A stretch of DNA of 64,000 bases from Thuidium tamariscinum (GCA_947034885.2 OX344753.2:868001-932000); one strand, 5' to 3'. Shown: positions 12,010 through 23,399, counted from the first letter of the stretch. Numbers and translations: made by a program. The notes: generated from the sequence alone by a model not told the origin.

Positions 12010-12503
12010 GGATCATTGCAAGAAACAGTGACCACTTTTGTAGCGCTTTGTAAAATTGATACTTGTCCAATGCTATAATTTTTTATTGATGAATCTAATA
12101 CCCAAAACAGAAAAAATTGTTTCTAGAGTTTTTGATTGCAATCATTTTTTTTAAAAATCATTTTATATTTAAAAATTATTTTTGCTAATTTGTCAAACCT
12201 TTAAGATTAGGGTCTTTTTTTATTTAATTGAGTGATTAAAATTAATGATTTTTAGTTGAAATTTTAGTGGTATGTTTTAATAGTAGGTAGACATATCTCT
12301 ACCAAAGGACATCTAAAAAAACATTATTGTATAATCTCTACATTAGTGCAAATAGGCCTTCCTTGTGCACACACTTCTAAACATTAGAAATGGTTTTGAG
12401 CTCATTTTTTTTAGTCAAATCTCATTACCAAGAAGTCTTTTCAAATAGACAATTTTTAGTTTTGTTCAAATTTGTTTATCCTATTTTTTACAAATTTAAT
12501 CGT
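12010..12503 (+). mobile_element. Truncated family 1 transposon copy
   Basis: Left end GGATCATTGCAAGAAACAG and internal sequence follow the family, up to a CTATTTTTTACAAATTTAA block also found in copy D near 10676. The right end is missing. The sequence breaks at about 12503 into a stretch beginning CATTAG, which resembles the ends of another MITE family in this window (14266, 35230). Confidence 0.6.
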
Positions 12504-13658
12504 CACATTAGAGGGGATTTGGAGCAATAGAGGGTTGTTTTACGGCCACATTTATCACAATCTAACAAATCAACAATGGTCCCTTCCAAAATTGGCCACT
12601 ACAGTGAAGCCAAGAAGGGGATTCTGGTAAAAAAGGCCTTGATCCGGGATAAACATTACACTTGCAGTGCCTTCCATCCCAAAAACTTTGGTAGAGTTCT
12701 AAGGGAGGAGGCTTAGAAACCACTCATTTAAGGGCTGGTCCGCTTTTTTCATGTATTTTCTTAGATGGTAATATTTTTTGTTCATTTTTGAGTGAAAAAA
12801 AAAATCTAACACAAGTCATTTTTTAACTTTTAGAGCATTTATGAATTACTTAAGAATTTTCAAATGAAATCTGGCATAGGTCCCTATAACCCTATTTGTG
12901 ATTTGTAGACCTTGGAAACCCACACATGCTTAGTTTTAAAAAAAAATTGGTTTTGTTCCAAACTAGCATTACAACATGTAAAAAGTAGTAGAGATGGTTT
13001 CTAAATGCAACCCTTTCTAAAGTTGAAATGAATGCTTGAATCAATCATTATTTCAGATTTTGTAACATTTGTAAGTAGATAATTGGACTACCAATTCTTA
13101 TTTTGAATAAAGTTATTAGACACCTATCCACTTAGTTAAGAAAAAACCCATTGTGGCTCTTACATCATCTATTGAAGAAGTAAAAAACAACTCTTGTCAT
13201 GCTCTGATGTAATGAAGAGTCCATTTCCCTACAATCCAGTATCCATTTTAGAGGCATCTAGAGCTTTTTTTTTTGCTTTTTGGTGCCAGATTGCACTAGA
13301 AGAAATAATCGAGCTAAAAAACATTAAAAAAAATGCCAAGAAACTTGGATGAAATCACAAGACAACTTTAAAATTAAAAAAATTATTAGATGAAATCGCT
13401 AGATTGTGGATGGAAACCATACTATACATCCAATAGGTGGATGAATGTTGCAATTTGGAGCACCACTATAACATTTTATATCGCCACTATGATACTTCTT
13501 CAAAATTGAAAAAAAAGAAGCTCTGGAACCATCTACAGTATGAAACAGTTTGAAAAGCCTGCACCACTGATTTTCGAGCCCTCTCCTATATTGCTAGTCG
13601 CAAGACACATCTGTCAGCGGTTTTTACATCCATGCTTCCGCTTCCTGCCTCAGCAATG
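12504..13658. other. Gene-free stretch
   Basis: No gene or complete element seen. The stretch begins with a CATTAG-type end, but I could not find the matching right end. Confidence 0.4.
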
Positions 13659-13784
13659 ATCGCAAAACTGGCTAAATTTTGCTCATTTTCTACTTAATTT
13701 TTTCATGCCCTTTGTATAAATTTTAAAAAATCTTCCGAAAATGAACATTTGGCTAAAAACCTTGAATCTATTCTGAGATTACTG
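13659..13784 (+). repeat. Dispersed repeat, copy b (126 bp)
   Basis: Nearly identical to 541-666 in the same orientation, beginning AAAACTGGCTAAATTTTGC after the first few bases. Non-coding. Confidence 0.75.
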
Positions 13785-14265
13785 CTCTGTAGTGTGAAAT
13801 CCAACTTGGATTTGTGACCCATCAAAATTTTAAAAACGCACTTGTCGCCTGTCTTGTTGGCTAAGGTAGGAACCCAAAAGCGTCACTTATTCATACTGAG
13901 CCTAATTCCTTCTATTAATGAGTTCAAATTTTGATGTAGTCTTGTTGGCAAGTGAAAGCATGTTCCAACGCACCAAAGAACGCAGGATTCAGATACCGTA
14001 TGCAAAAGTTATTAACAGTCAAAGTCTGTTTCTGAAAGCGCCATGTAGAATCTGTGAACATGACTGATTTTAGAAATGTATGTGCACTGTAGATGGCGCT
14101 TTTAGAAACAAGGTGTTTTTGGGTGTACCTACCTTACTTGTCATGTGAAGTGGGCCTAAGTTACTTGAATCCGGCCAATATCGCCTTTAACCCTTAAACG
14201 ACGCCCAAGCCATTTTATGGTCGATGAACTTCAGGGAATCTTTCTATATAGGATAGAATTGCAAT
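13785..14265. other. Gene-free stretch
   Basis: Nothing supportable seen on either strand. Confidence 0.4.
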
Positions 14266-14361
14266 CATTAGATGAAATCTGAGGGCATTAGGAGACCGTT
14301 TCGGGTCTGTTCCCGAAACGGCTCCCAATGCCGCAGATCCTCGTCAGGCCGATTTTTATGG

Positions 14362-14395
<34 letters not shown>

Positions 14396-14566
14396 GGTCC
14401 TGAAATATGAAAATAAATCCAAAAAAAAAAAAAAATTTTGAAAAAAAAAAAAAAATATTACGTGGCAGTGTCCCGACCACGTAGGATTCGGGTTCACAGG
14501 GCAGAAACTGCGTTCCCGCAGTCCGGGAACCCGCAGTCTCCTAATGCCCTCAAATTTCTTCTAATG
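14266..14566. mobile_element. MITE with CATTAG ends (301 bp)
   Basis: Left end CATTAGATGAAATCTGAGGG and right end inverse AATTTCTTCTAATG form a 31-bp imperfect inverted repeat that also includes GCATTAGGAGAC. The middle contains three long adenine runs (about 14360-14455). Relatives are 35230-35464 and a fragment ending near 29650. I see no clear target duplication. The minus-strand poly-Phe frames here come from the adenine runs. Confidence 0.6.
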
Positions 14567-14730
14567 TATTCATCCTCAGAATTAGGGGTGGAAAAGGAAG
14601 ATCTTCTACAGTGCTTTGACTTCCAACGTGTGTTTTTAGATTTTTTTGAACTAATGATTCCCACGGTATCAAAATTCCTCAATTCCACGGCCACCGGCTC
14701 GTCGTTTAGGGGTTAAATAGGACATTGGAC

Positions 14731-17373
14731 CATGCCCTTCGAACAGTGCGTCCCCAGCTTCACATAGCCGCCATCGCAGTGCAAATCTCTTGTTAGTGTC
14801 CCTGGAGAGCGAGTGGGAGAGATCCAACACCTGCGGCGCACGAGCTAGGGTTCACCATCACGTCAACGATGCGCAAATCCGAAGCGCTCGGCAGTGGTGG
14901 GAATTCGGTGTCGGTAGAGCTTCACTGCTTTTGATTTCGCTCAAGTTTAAGATTCCTCTGTCCTGCCAGGTACAGAACACACGGTCGGGTACTCTGAGGG
15001 TTTCTGTCGTACAGTAGAAGGATTCAGGGCGCGTGAGAGCGAGATGTAGCACTGGACGCTTTGCCTGTCGGTTTTGACCTTTAAGCATCAACTGTACGAG
15101 GTTAGGAAATCGGTGCTTTCCACGAATTTCCGGTGTCCTTTCAACTCTCTTGGGGTACGTCGTGATTTTGTCCTGTTTTGTTAGATTTGTATGCAGTACT
15201 CCGATTTGCGGGGTTGTAGATGTGTTTCTTCAATTGATTTCGAGGTTCCTTGCTTGTGCTCGTGCGGATACATGTATGTGAAGTTCTTGCTGCGGTTACG
15301 TGTTTCTCTGCACTTTAGAAATGCAAAGTGATCTGCGAAAATTTACTGACGGACAGAATAATATTCTGGATCGTCTTGTAATTAATATGTGATAGTCAAG
15401 AGAATTACATTTGCATTCTTCGAATGTTGAATTCTCCCGCTTCAGACTCGTTCATTGCATTAAAAGTCATTGTACTGATAGTATGTCCGTGTCTCCGCCT
15501 AGCTGTCTGAGTAGCTCGAAAAGTATCATATCACGTTTCCTGCGTTTCTTTGCAGGCTCTTGTCTAAGAATCATTATTAAAATGGTTTTAACATGTCGTT
15601 CTTGTCTTTGCAGGGTCTTGCGCCGTAGTTCTCCAGCGTGCAGTTGCGGATTTCGATTGGAATCACATGCTATCTGAAGGTAAGATTTGTTGCTTGCAGT
15701 CGAAATTTGTGATGTTTCCCGTCTTTGTGAATCCTGGTGCCGCCCTTGCAGTTGGGGGGGTGAGTTTTAGACAGAGAATTTTTGTTTTCTATTCTGCTGA
15801 GGGCATGATGTAGGTCCTCCTTGAGTTGTTTGGTGATGCATTGCAAGTCGAAGTTGCTATTAATAGTGCTTTCATCGTCCGAAGACCGAACATCAAACCA
15901 ATTTTGACCAGGGAAATGTTGGGCTAGGGTTTGAAGTTTGTCAAGTCTGGGGTGTCCTTCAATTTATAGATCTTGAAATTTCTAAAAGTTGAGTATTTGA
16001 TTGTTTATGTTGTCTCGGTCGAGGGCAAAACTTGTTTACCTAGCAACTTTTGAATCAACTGTTTATCTAGACTTTGTATGAATATTAGTCTATATCCTTC
16101 AATTTCTCAATGTAACTTGCAACATTCCCCCAAAATTAAGATGTTAATTTTCTAAATAATATGGATTTAAAATGTACTCGACGTAAAAAATTTTGATTGG
16201 GATGCAAAAAAATGCATATTGGTGTACTTGGGATGTGTTTGCTTTCATCCATTGTTCAAAATTTGAATGTTTGGTCATAAGTCTTCACTTCAATCTAGTA
16301 CCTATACCTCCTAAATAATTGTCAACTTAATTGGAATGATTCTACTGTATGTGCTAATTTATTTTCACTTTATTCTACAAAATTTATAACAATGACAATT
16401 TTTCACCAAACCAATTGCAAATTTTCAGTAATAGACAAAACATAATGTCCCACTATAAAAATATAAGATTGATAATCGAACACAGTTTGAAAGTCTAAAT
16501 TGAGCTCAAGCATGATGTTCTGATCATGTCCCAATGGATCTGGGTTAAGTTCTTGAGATCAATAGGTATACGTAAACTTGCGTGCTTGTGCATGTGACGT
16601 GGCTGCGAGCATTTATCTGGTGACTGGTCTCAGGTCTTGCGAGATATGTGGTACAGGGTTTTCAATATTGCAGTTTCGTGCAGCTTCTGTCGAGGCTTTG
16701 GAAGAGATGCGACGCTGGCCCCTTTTTTTGTGTCATGGTTGATTTGCGACTAATTGCTTCTTCGAAGCCTACCAAGTGGTAGGTGATGGTCGGAATTACA
16801 ACCCGATTCAAACTTCCTCTTGTTTGTAAACTTGCTAGAGCCACTATAGCTAGGCCTTTTTGAAAGTACTGGATTACAGGACCTTAGAGAATGCTCAAGA
16901 GAATGTGCCTAAGTGATGACAGTAGTAAGCAACGGTAGGATTGCGATGCCCCCTGGTGCAATTATTTGTGGTGACAAGATGCTTTTATAAGTTCAAGCTG
17001 TAGTATTGAAGACAATGCAGATGCGATTGATGTGACAGTCATAATTTGTTAGACATTGAGTATCTAGGTTGACTCATAGCAATGAAGAAGAAATTAACGT
17101 CAATTTGTAAAAATTTCTTGGAATTTGTGTAGCATCCTTGCAATTTAGATTTATTCATAATTGGGGTTGTTGTGGCTTCATGTGCAGCCTTGTAGAGATT
17201 GGATGCTGTGTCACACCTTGCAAGCTTTGGCCAGGGTGAACTACACGGAGGGAGCCTTAAGCATTTTCAAGTGTGAGGCAGAAACTTTGCACTTCTATAC
17301 AGAGATGCAAGAAGCAAGTATTGGGCACTCTCTACTTTCATCGTGAAGAAGAATCTAGATTCTGGATATTCAA
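14731..17373 (+). other. 5' region of the kinase-hydrolase gene, copy 1
   Basis: Conserved between the two segmental copies, with gaps. It holds a 66-base exon candidate (separate entry) and splice-like signals, for example an acceptor CTTTGCAG at 15613. The sequence up to about 15150 is GC-richer and could be a first exon with leader, but I cannot fix its frame. The promoter was not located. Confidence 0.4.
15614..15679 (+). CDS. Candidate small upstream exon, copy 1
   Basis: Bounded by a pyrimidine-rich acceptor TCTTTGCAG and a consensus donor GAAG|GTAAGA. In the third frame it is open and reads about 21 residues including LQRAVADFDW. The same exon in copy 2 (48385-48450) has identical length, the same splice sites and a translation differing at a few positions. 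This suggests an upstream exon of the kinase gene or of an adjacent small gene. It could also be leader sequence. The linkage to the kinase start at 17374 is not shown. Confidence 0.4.
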
Positions 17374-19044
17374 ATGGCGAGTTCACGGTGTCCACTTTGG
17401 CCATTTGGTGCAAGTGCACCTACAAATTTTCTGCTTCTCTCGAGGACAAACATCGAGAGAATATGTGAATTGATAAGGCATGAGGAACCTTTGAATCCAC
17501 ATCAATGTTCAAGTATGTCATCCAAGCTAAAAGAGACCATTGAAAATATTGAGTGCTTGGCATCTTTCTATGAAGACGTCAGCCCTTTCTACGGGTGTGT
17601 GGCTTTGGAGAACTTCTACCGAGTGTCTGAGAAGGCGAAGAAGCTTGTGGAGAACTGTTGCAGTGTAGATTGGTGCCATTGGTGCCGGGCATCTGCATTT
17701 CAAATCCAAAACGAGGAGGCATTTAGGGAGATTTTGTTGGAGACAAGCCTAAGTTACAGCACCATCTATGAACTCTTGGGAAACATCAACAAGGGAAATT
17801 CCCATTTGGATCTTCGAAGTTCTTCTATCTTTGATCCCCCAATTCCAAAGGAGGTTTTTGATGATCGCATTGCTTTAAGGGATAGGCTCCAGGGCCTTGT
17901 CAATGCCGCACGAGATGCCGCAAATATATCCAGCAGTGACCGCCGATCCCTTCAGCTTGGGAAGTATTTGCTGGGGAGAGTGGAATTTGCTCTCAAACAA
18001 TCCATCGACGAGGATTTTGATGTGAGGTCTTCCAATTTGTCATTGGATGGGGATGTCCTTGATGAAGAGTGGAGTAAGGAGGGAGATCTTCTCGGGGGTA
18101 ACGTTATGAAGACAGCTTGGCTTGATGTACCTTGTGCAAAGAAGGTGTTTGAGGATACATTGCGGGAGGATGAATGGCTAGCGGAAGCCAATGTTTTAGC
18201 CAGTCTCAATCACCCCAACATCGTGAAGTTTCTTTATTGCAACAAATACGAGAAAGCTCATACAAGTGGCCATTTCATTGCAATGGAGCAAATGGAAACT
18301 GGTCTTCATTCTTTTATTAGGGGGCGGAAGAGAAGAGGAGCGAAGCTGTCTTTGTTTTTAGCTCTTGACATTATTTTGCAAATTGGATATAGCATGTGCT
18401 ACCTTCATGACAATGGAATTGCTCATCGGGACCTCAAGCCTACCAACGTGGTTTGTAATTTCAATCAACAGTTTCTTGAGGTGAAGGTTGTTGATTTTGG
18501 TCTTGCTAAAATCAAATTGAACCAGAACAAGTCAAATACAATATCACACCCCAAAAGGGGTACCACACTGTACATGGCCCCGGAGGCATTCTTGAATGGC
18601 AGAGCAAATTGGTTCAAGGCTGACGTCTACAGCTTCTCCGTGATGTGCTCAGCGATTCTCTCAGGAGAGGAACCATTTCAAAACATAAAGAGGAATGATG
18701 TGTATGCTGCACTTTGCTCAGGACAGAGGCCCAAACTCCCTGTTAACACTCCAAAGGAGTTGGCTTCACTCATCAAGGAAGGTTGGGCCCAGGATAGGTA
18801 TTTGAGACCCAGTTTTCTGGACATTTGTGCGAGACTCGAGAAGCTCAGGCACAGGCTTTTGAGGAAGCATTCATTGCCTTCTTTGGGTTTACGATTAAAA
18901 GGAGAGGATCTGTACGATGAAGAGTCTCCTGGTGATTTGTACATTGAAAAAAGGATGAATAAGCGGTCTGAGCTTCGACAACTGAATCGCTCTCCTCAAA
19001 TAGCTACGAACTTGACCACAGAGGATTGCTTTGATGGGGATGAG
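17374..19044 (+). CDS. Kinase module A of the kinase-kinase-hydrolase gene, copy 1 (exon)
   Basis: Exon of 557 codons. Residues about 20-200 form a Cys/Trp-containing helical domain resembling the DUF1221/MLKL-type N-terminal domain found in front of plant TKL-like kinases. Residues about 235-500 are a protein kinase domain: the ATP-anchoring lysine is in a CAKK motif (K256), the catalytic loop HRDLKPTN has D353, DFG is at 374-376 and APE at 402-404. The glycine loop is poor (LGGNVMKT instead of GxGxxG), so activity is uncertain. The ATG is preceded by an in-frame stop at 17356. The exon ends at a consensus donor GAG|GTGAGT in phase 0, joining the linker exon at 19204. Without splicing the frame would run to 19143. 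Confidence 0.85.
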
Positions 19045-19203
19045 GTGAGTCCCACTCGTTGTGAAGAAGAATGCCTCTTATTTCGTCTCTTGTCTAGTGG
19101 GGTCATTTTCACAGCTCTCTTATTTAATTTGCATATGATTTGAATGTCAGTTTAGGTATTTGATTTGAGCTTTGACCGACGGAAGTTGTTGTGAGCCGAG
19201 CAG

Positions 19204-19581
19204 GTTGAGAAGCTACAGCCGTCCGTTGAAGACCCGCAGCAGCTTCAGGGAGGAATTGCAATTGCTGAGGATGGCCGGGGTGGCATCAATGGAAGCTCCT
19301 CCTGTGGTGGGTTGCAAGAGTCTCATTGGGGCTCCTCTAGTGGTGTCGGTGCTGGTGGTGTAGATTCTCCTCAGAGTGCTGGAAACTCCTTGCATCTGTC
19401 TAGCACATCACCTTTCTGGTCAAGTCCAACCGATAGAGGGACGGTGGAGTGGTTGAGTGAATCCCCTCCATGGATTACATCACATCCGTTGAGTGTAGAG
19501 CCTATGCAGGCGCAAGCGGGGCTGCGGGCGCTAGCGATTCCCCGGGCGACAGCTCTCTGCAGATGTACCTTTCAACTCTGA
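19204..19581 (+). CDS. Linker exon following kinase A, copy 1 (frame ends early)
   Basis: After an acceptor GCCGAGCAG the phase-0 frame continues as a Gly/Ser/Gln-rich linker containing GVDSPQSAG and TSPFWSSPTDRG, matching the start of exon 2 in copy 2 (50926 on). In copy 1 the frame meets TGA at 19579. A sensible continuation exists in the +1 frame from about 19536, so a frameshift in 19535-19579 separates module A from module B. About 130 bases here (19535-19670) have no counterpart in copy 2. Confidence 0.7.
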   Translation, partial: VEKLQPSVEDPQQLQGGIAIAEDGRGGINGSSSCGGLQESHWGSSSGVGAGGVDSPQSAGNSLHLSSTSPFWSSPTDRGTVEWLSESPPWITSHPLSVEPMQAQAGLRALAIPRATALCRCTFQL

Positions 19582-20029
19582 ATTACCGAGAGTCACTGCT
19601 GAATCGTTGCAAGCCAATAGAAAACAATCCTCACTTCTGCAACATCACTCTACCCCATTGCAAGTTGCACCATCGAGTGGGCAATTGGAATCCAACCCCG
19701 CAGCTAGTGTGACACAGCCATCCTCCTCAGGTGCTTACCAGTGCCGCGAGAGACCTTCGCGAGTGTCTCGAAATGGGTTGCAGATGAACTACCTCGACGT
19801 GGACTACTGGAGGGAAGCGTTGTCGTCTATCAAACTCGTCCAGGAGTTGCTATCCGGGCGGCGCGTGAAACTGCATCTACGTCAATGCCAGTACCTCTCG
19901 CCGAGATGAGCTACACCGGGAACTTCCTGAAGGCGAAGTCGAACTCTCTTGTTGGCATTAGCAGCGGCGATGACATCCGGCGGAAGGCTTTGCGGCAGCT
20001 GCATTTCACGGTGAAGTGCGCTGAGACTG
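19582..20029 (+). pseudogene. Broken front of kinase module B, copy 1
   Basis: Homologous to residues in front of kinase B in copy 2, but the reading frame changes twice. The segment up to QCQYLS (about 19900) is in one frame and ends at TGA 19907-19909. The segment with GDDIRRKALRQLHF (about 19910-20015) is in another. From about 20028 the first frame resumes. Pairwise comparison with copy 2 shows a 1-base and a 2-base deletion at these points. Unless these are assembly errors, copy 1 cannot make the double-kinase protein. Confidence 0.75.
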
Positions 20030-21497
20030 GTGCGCGGTTGTTGCTGCGAGATGGAGCCTTCGTGGATGGAGTCCGCCGTAACGCTCACCCAAATCAAGGA
20101 GAACATCGTGCATATCCTTCTCGACCTTCGCTGGTGGACGTCCATGGTGGACATCGCCATCGCGTCGGTCACGTGGATGACTAGTGGGGGGAAATTGGAA
20201 CAGGAGCTCCTGGAAGTGGCAAAGAAGGATTTCCAGAAGCTGCTGCAGGAGTTCAAGTCGCCCGACAATGAGCTCGATGAGGCGTTCGTCGAGGACAAGC
20301 AGCAGCTGCTCCGTCGTGTGCAGGAAGTTCTGAGTTCGTATTCTGGCAAGCCCCGCGACCTCGACTATCTCCTCGCGACCCATGTGCGGACACGACTGGC
20401 GAATACCGACCTCGTTGAGTCCATGGCGAATGTGGAGCTCAACGCGCATGAAATCTCGAGTTTCATCGGCATGGGCAGCTTCGGCGCCGTGATGAACGTA
20501 AAATGGTTGGGACGCAGCTGCGCATTGAAAGTTCTCAACTACAAGTGCGTGAAGGAAGCCACGAGCTTGAGTTCTTTCCAGCATCCGCACATCGTGCAGT
20601 TTTTCCGGTACTGGGAAGCACCGGTCTCGTCCACCCCCTACAGCACGCCTCGCGATGCGTCCGTCGCACCTCCGGACCTGAACTTGACCATACAATCACA
20701 CATTCTGATGGAGCTCCTGCCGACTGACCTGGCGAAGCACATTCGCGACCCCGAGACCAACGCCATGCCGCAGGACGTCGCGATTGACGTGATGCTTCAA
20801 GTGACCAAGGCGATGTGGCATTTGAACAACTTCAACGTCTCGCACCGCGATTTGAAGCCCAGCAACGTGCTGCTGGAACCCGTGAACCGTGGGGAGGTTC
20901 CCGAGCTCGCGGAGCGCGGCTACGTGCGTGTGAAGCTCTGCGATTTCGGCTTGGTGAATACCGAGGCCAAAAGTATCGTGAACACCACGTTAACGAAAAA
21001 TGTGGGGACGAGGAGGTACGCAGCGCCAGAGGTTTTCATTAAAGCTTCCCCGTTCTTCAAGGAATCGCCGAGGTTTCCTAGGTTAACGGATGTGTGGAGC
21101 TTCGGGATCATGTTCAACGAGATGCTCAGTGGGCAACCTCCATTCCTGGTAGAACAGCAGGCACACATCATGAGCGATTTGCACACCAAGATCCCGAAAG
21201 GCCTGCGGCCGCAGCTTCCAGTGAATTGTCCTGACTACTTGAAGTTCTGCATTACGAGTTGCTGGCAGCTCCGGCCGCAAGACAGGCCCAGCTTCGCCGA
21301 TTTGTGGAAGCTGCTGCGGTTTGCGCAGGTCCGGAGCCTGGGGATCATTCGCGAGGATCACGACCTCTTCACGTTCACCACCAGACAGGGCGTGGTGAAA
21401 CGGTTGCACAAACCGAGACAGTTGGCCCCGGACAATTATCCGAAATCCAGCTCCTTCTGGTTGATGTACTTGCGGGTCACGTTCCTCTTTGCTAGAA
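20030..21497 (+). CDS. Kinase module B of the kinase-kinase-hydrolase gene, copy 1 (exon)
   Basis: Open frame with the second half of a helical front domain (motif EMEPSW at 20049 on, then DLRWWTSMVD) followed by a canonical protein kinase domain: glycine loop GMGSFGAV near 20470-20490, CALK lysine motif, HRDLKPSN near 20843, DFG at 20942-20950 and APE near 21022. All catalytic residues are present, unlike kinase A's weak glycine loop. The exon ends at a strong donor AGAA|GTAAGT (21498) in phase 1. The next exons continue the same frame into a hydrolase. Read without splicing, the frame stops at 21652. A true start is uncertain because upstream frameshifts cut it from module A. Confidence 0.85.
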
Positions 21498-21762
21498 GTA
21501 AGTATTATATGACAACACTTGCTTCCTTTACATTTGCTCAACCCGAGTTTTCGTGGCCAATTGCATCGCTCGTTGAGTCTGGAGAAATTGGAGTGCAGAT
21601 GAGGCCAAGATTTATTCTGCTCTTGAAGAATATGGCATGCTTTGGTGATTAAACGGGTTGAATTGGACGGAAGGAAATCCTCATAAAAGTACAGGAAGAC
21701 CAATTTGGGCCTAACTGCCCATGGAGAACGATCTAGCTCATTTTTGTGATGCATGTGTTCAG

Positions 21763-21822
21763 GGCGCGACGCCAGCTTCCACCAATCCAGCCAACACTTC
21801 TACAGGAAAACGTCCGAAGCAG
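21763..21822 (+). CDS. Small connecting exon, kinase B to hydrolase, copy 1
   Basis: A 60-base exon between acceptor TGTGTTCAG and donor GCAG|GTCAGT. It takes phase 1 from kinase B and passes phase 1 to the hydrolase exon at 22401, giving an open joined frame. The same acceptor region is recognisable in both decayed 3' fragments (about 26024 and 56780) and, truncated, in copy 2 (53629). Phase agreement across three exons is the main evidence that kinase and hydrolase form one protein. Confidence 0.7.
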
Positions 21823-21897
21823 GTCAGTGACCGAATTTGGCAATCTGATTCTGTGTGATTGCTTATGAATGTGATTGTATGTTTGGAATTGGGGATT

Positions 21898-22400
21898 CTT
21901 AATATCAGTATGGTGAAATGCTTGCCGCAGATTCTATGTGGTTTCTTGTTCAGAATTGCCGAATCTTAGCATCAGTATACCGAAATACTTGCTGCAGATT
22001 TTATGTGATTGCATGTTCGAAATTGCTGATTCTTAGCATCAGTATGGTGAAATGCTTGCCGCAGATTCTGTGTGGTTTCTTGTTCAGAATAGTCGATTCT
22101 TAGCATCAGTATACCGAAATGCTTGCTGCAGATTTTATGTGATTACATGTTCGAAATTGCTGATTCTTAGCATTGGTATTCCGAAATGCTTGCTGCAGAT
22201 TTTGTGTGGTTCCTTGTTCAGAGATACCGATTCCTAGTATCAGTATAGTGAAATTCTTGCTGCAGATTCTGTGTGGTTCCTTGTTCGGATTTACTGATCC
22301 TTCGTATCAGTATAGTGAAATGCTTGCTGCAAATTTTTATGTGATTGCATGCTCGGAATTGTCGATTCCTAGTATCAGTGTGGTGAAATGATTGCTGCAG
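21898..22400 (+). repeat. Intronic minisatellite with a splice acceptor in each unit
   Basis: About 7.5 tandem units of 67 bases with a two-unit (about 134 base) higher-order pattern. Each unit holds GAAATGCTTGCTGCAG or a close variant (near 21914, 21982, 22049, 22117, 22184, 22250, 22318, 22385). The last unit provides the actual acceptor of the hydrolase exon at 22401. The two decayed gene fragments have only one unit at the same place, so the array expanded in copy 1. Confidence 0.9.
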
Positions 22401-22711
22401 GTTCTTCAACGGCGCGAGCAGACGACAAGCCGCTGGGCTATCTCGTGAACCTCGTGGGGCCGCAGGACACCATGCGGGACGAGGCCCCGGAAAAGACCAA
22501 GCTGGACGTGATTTTCTTTGAAGGCAACGTGGGACGAAAAAAGTACCTGTCATGCAAGGATACGTGGGTGCAGCGCGGCAAGCCGGACGTGTGGTGGCCG
22601 CGTGACTGGCTGTCGAAAGATTTCAATGGCGACATCCGCGTCTTGGTGCTGGAGTACAGCATCTCGGAGAGTGGCGTCGAAGGCGTTGTGGAGGAGTTGC
22701 AAAAACTCCTG
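22401..22711 (+). CDS. SERAC1-like hydrolase, front exon, copy 1
   Basis: Joined in phase to the connecting exon, it reads a segment with DVIFFEGN, a TWVQRGKPDVWWPRDWL block and DIRVLVLEYS. The pattern (first strand plus loop, then W-P-x-D-W-L and R-V-L-x-L-x-Y) is typical of the front of SERAC1/PGAP1-like alpha/beta-hydrolases, which act on lipid or ester substrates; the substrate here is unknown. The 3' splice boundary is uncertain. The frame stays open to TAA at 22721, and I found no consensus donor in the phase needed for the next exon at 23000, which may reflect decay. Confidence 0.65.
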
Positions 22712-22999
22712 GTCTTCATTTAAGTGAAAAAAAAACTGGACTTCCCGGATTTTGTGCGTCATGTGGAAGCTTTCTTTCTGTTCAATCTTTTTCGGTTTCA
22801 ACACATGCAATACCCTCTAGCGATTCTAGTGCCGTAATAATTGGCCCTATGTGAATTTCTACTATTTTCGCATAGGTAGCAATCAAATCGGTCATTTCAA
22901 ACCCATGAAATCTCGTTCCTTTAGGGTTTACCGAGGAATTTGAGATCCACGATTCGTATCTGATTTCAATCATACTTCTTGCTTGCTTTCTTGCTGCAG

Positions 23000-23399
23000 T
23001 GACCGGTGGAACCGAGGGCATACCTGGAACCGGCCCATTGTCCTCGTGGGTCAGAGTTCAGGGTGCGTGGTGATTGAGCAACTGGTGGTGGCGCTGAACG
23101 AAAAGGCGGAGTCGTTTGACAGCTTGATTGACGACTTCGAAGCGAACCGCGCCAAGGTCTCCAAGGCTTTCCTCGCAAGCCTGGCTGGATGCTTCTTCTA
23201 CGCTCCTCCTTACACCGGACTTGTGCCCAGTGAGGATCTGCTCAAGTACGTCTTCGGCGGCTTGAGCTACTCGCCTACTCTCTTCAACGATCTGTGTCTA
23301 AGTTCTCCCAAACTGAAGGAGCTTTCCGAGCGCTTCATGGAAGCGAGAAATGACGGCGTGAAATTGATGGCACTGATCTAGGGCTTTCACACCAGAGGG
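23000..23399 (+). CDS. SERAC1-like hydrolase, nucleophile exon, copy 1
   Basis: Follows acceptor CTTGCTGCAG. It carries the nucleophile-elbow strand RPIVLVGQSSG (GxSxG kept, although copy 2 has the more usual GHSLG), followed by a helical lid region with FFYAPPYTG. The frame has TAG at 23379-23381 where copy 2 has GAG. Beyond it the homologous frame continues GFHTRG to a donor GGG|GTAAGG. Copy 1 would therefore lose the last exon with the catalytic histidine unless the stop is read through or is an assembly error. Confidence 0.65.

Noticed and set aside
14268-14497. Poly-Phe frames on the minus strand.
   Set aside because: They are produced by adenine runs in a MITE.
20006-20695. 229-codon minus-strand frame over kinase B, and similar minus-strand frames at 21083-21754, 51802-52302 and 52684-53007.
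   Set aside because: They are antisense shadows of the kinase exons.
21918-22391. Repeated 61-72 codon frames with near-identical peptides (MLAADS..., CCRFYV...).
   Set aside because: They arise from the 67-base minisatellite inside an intron, not from a repeat protein.
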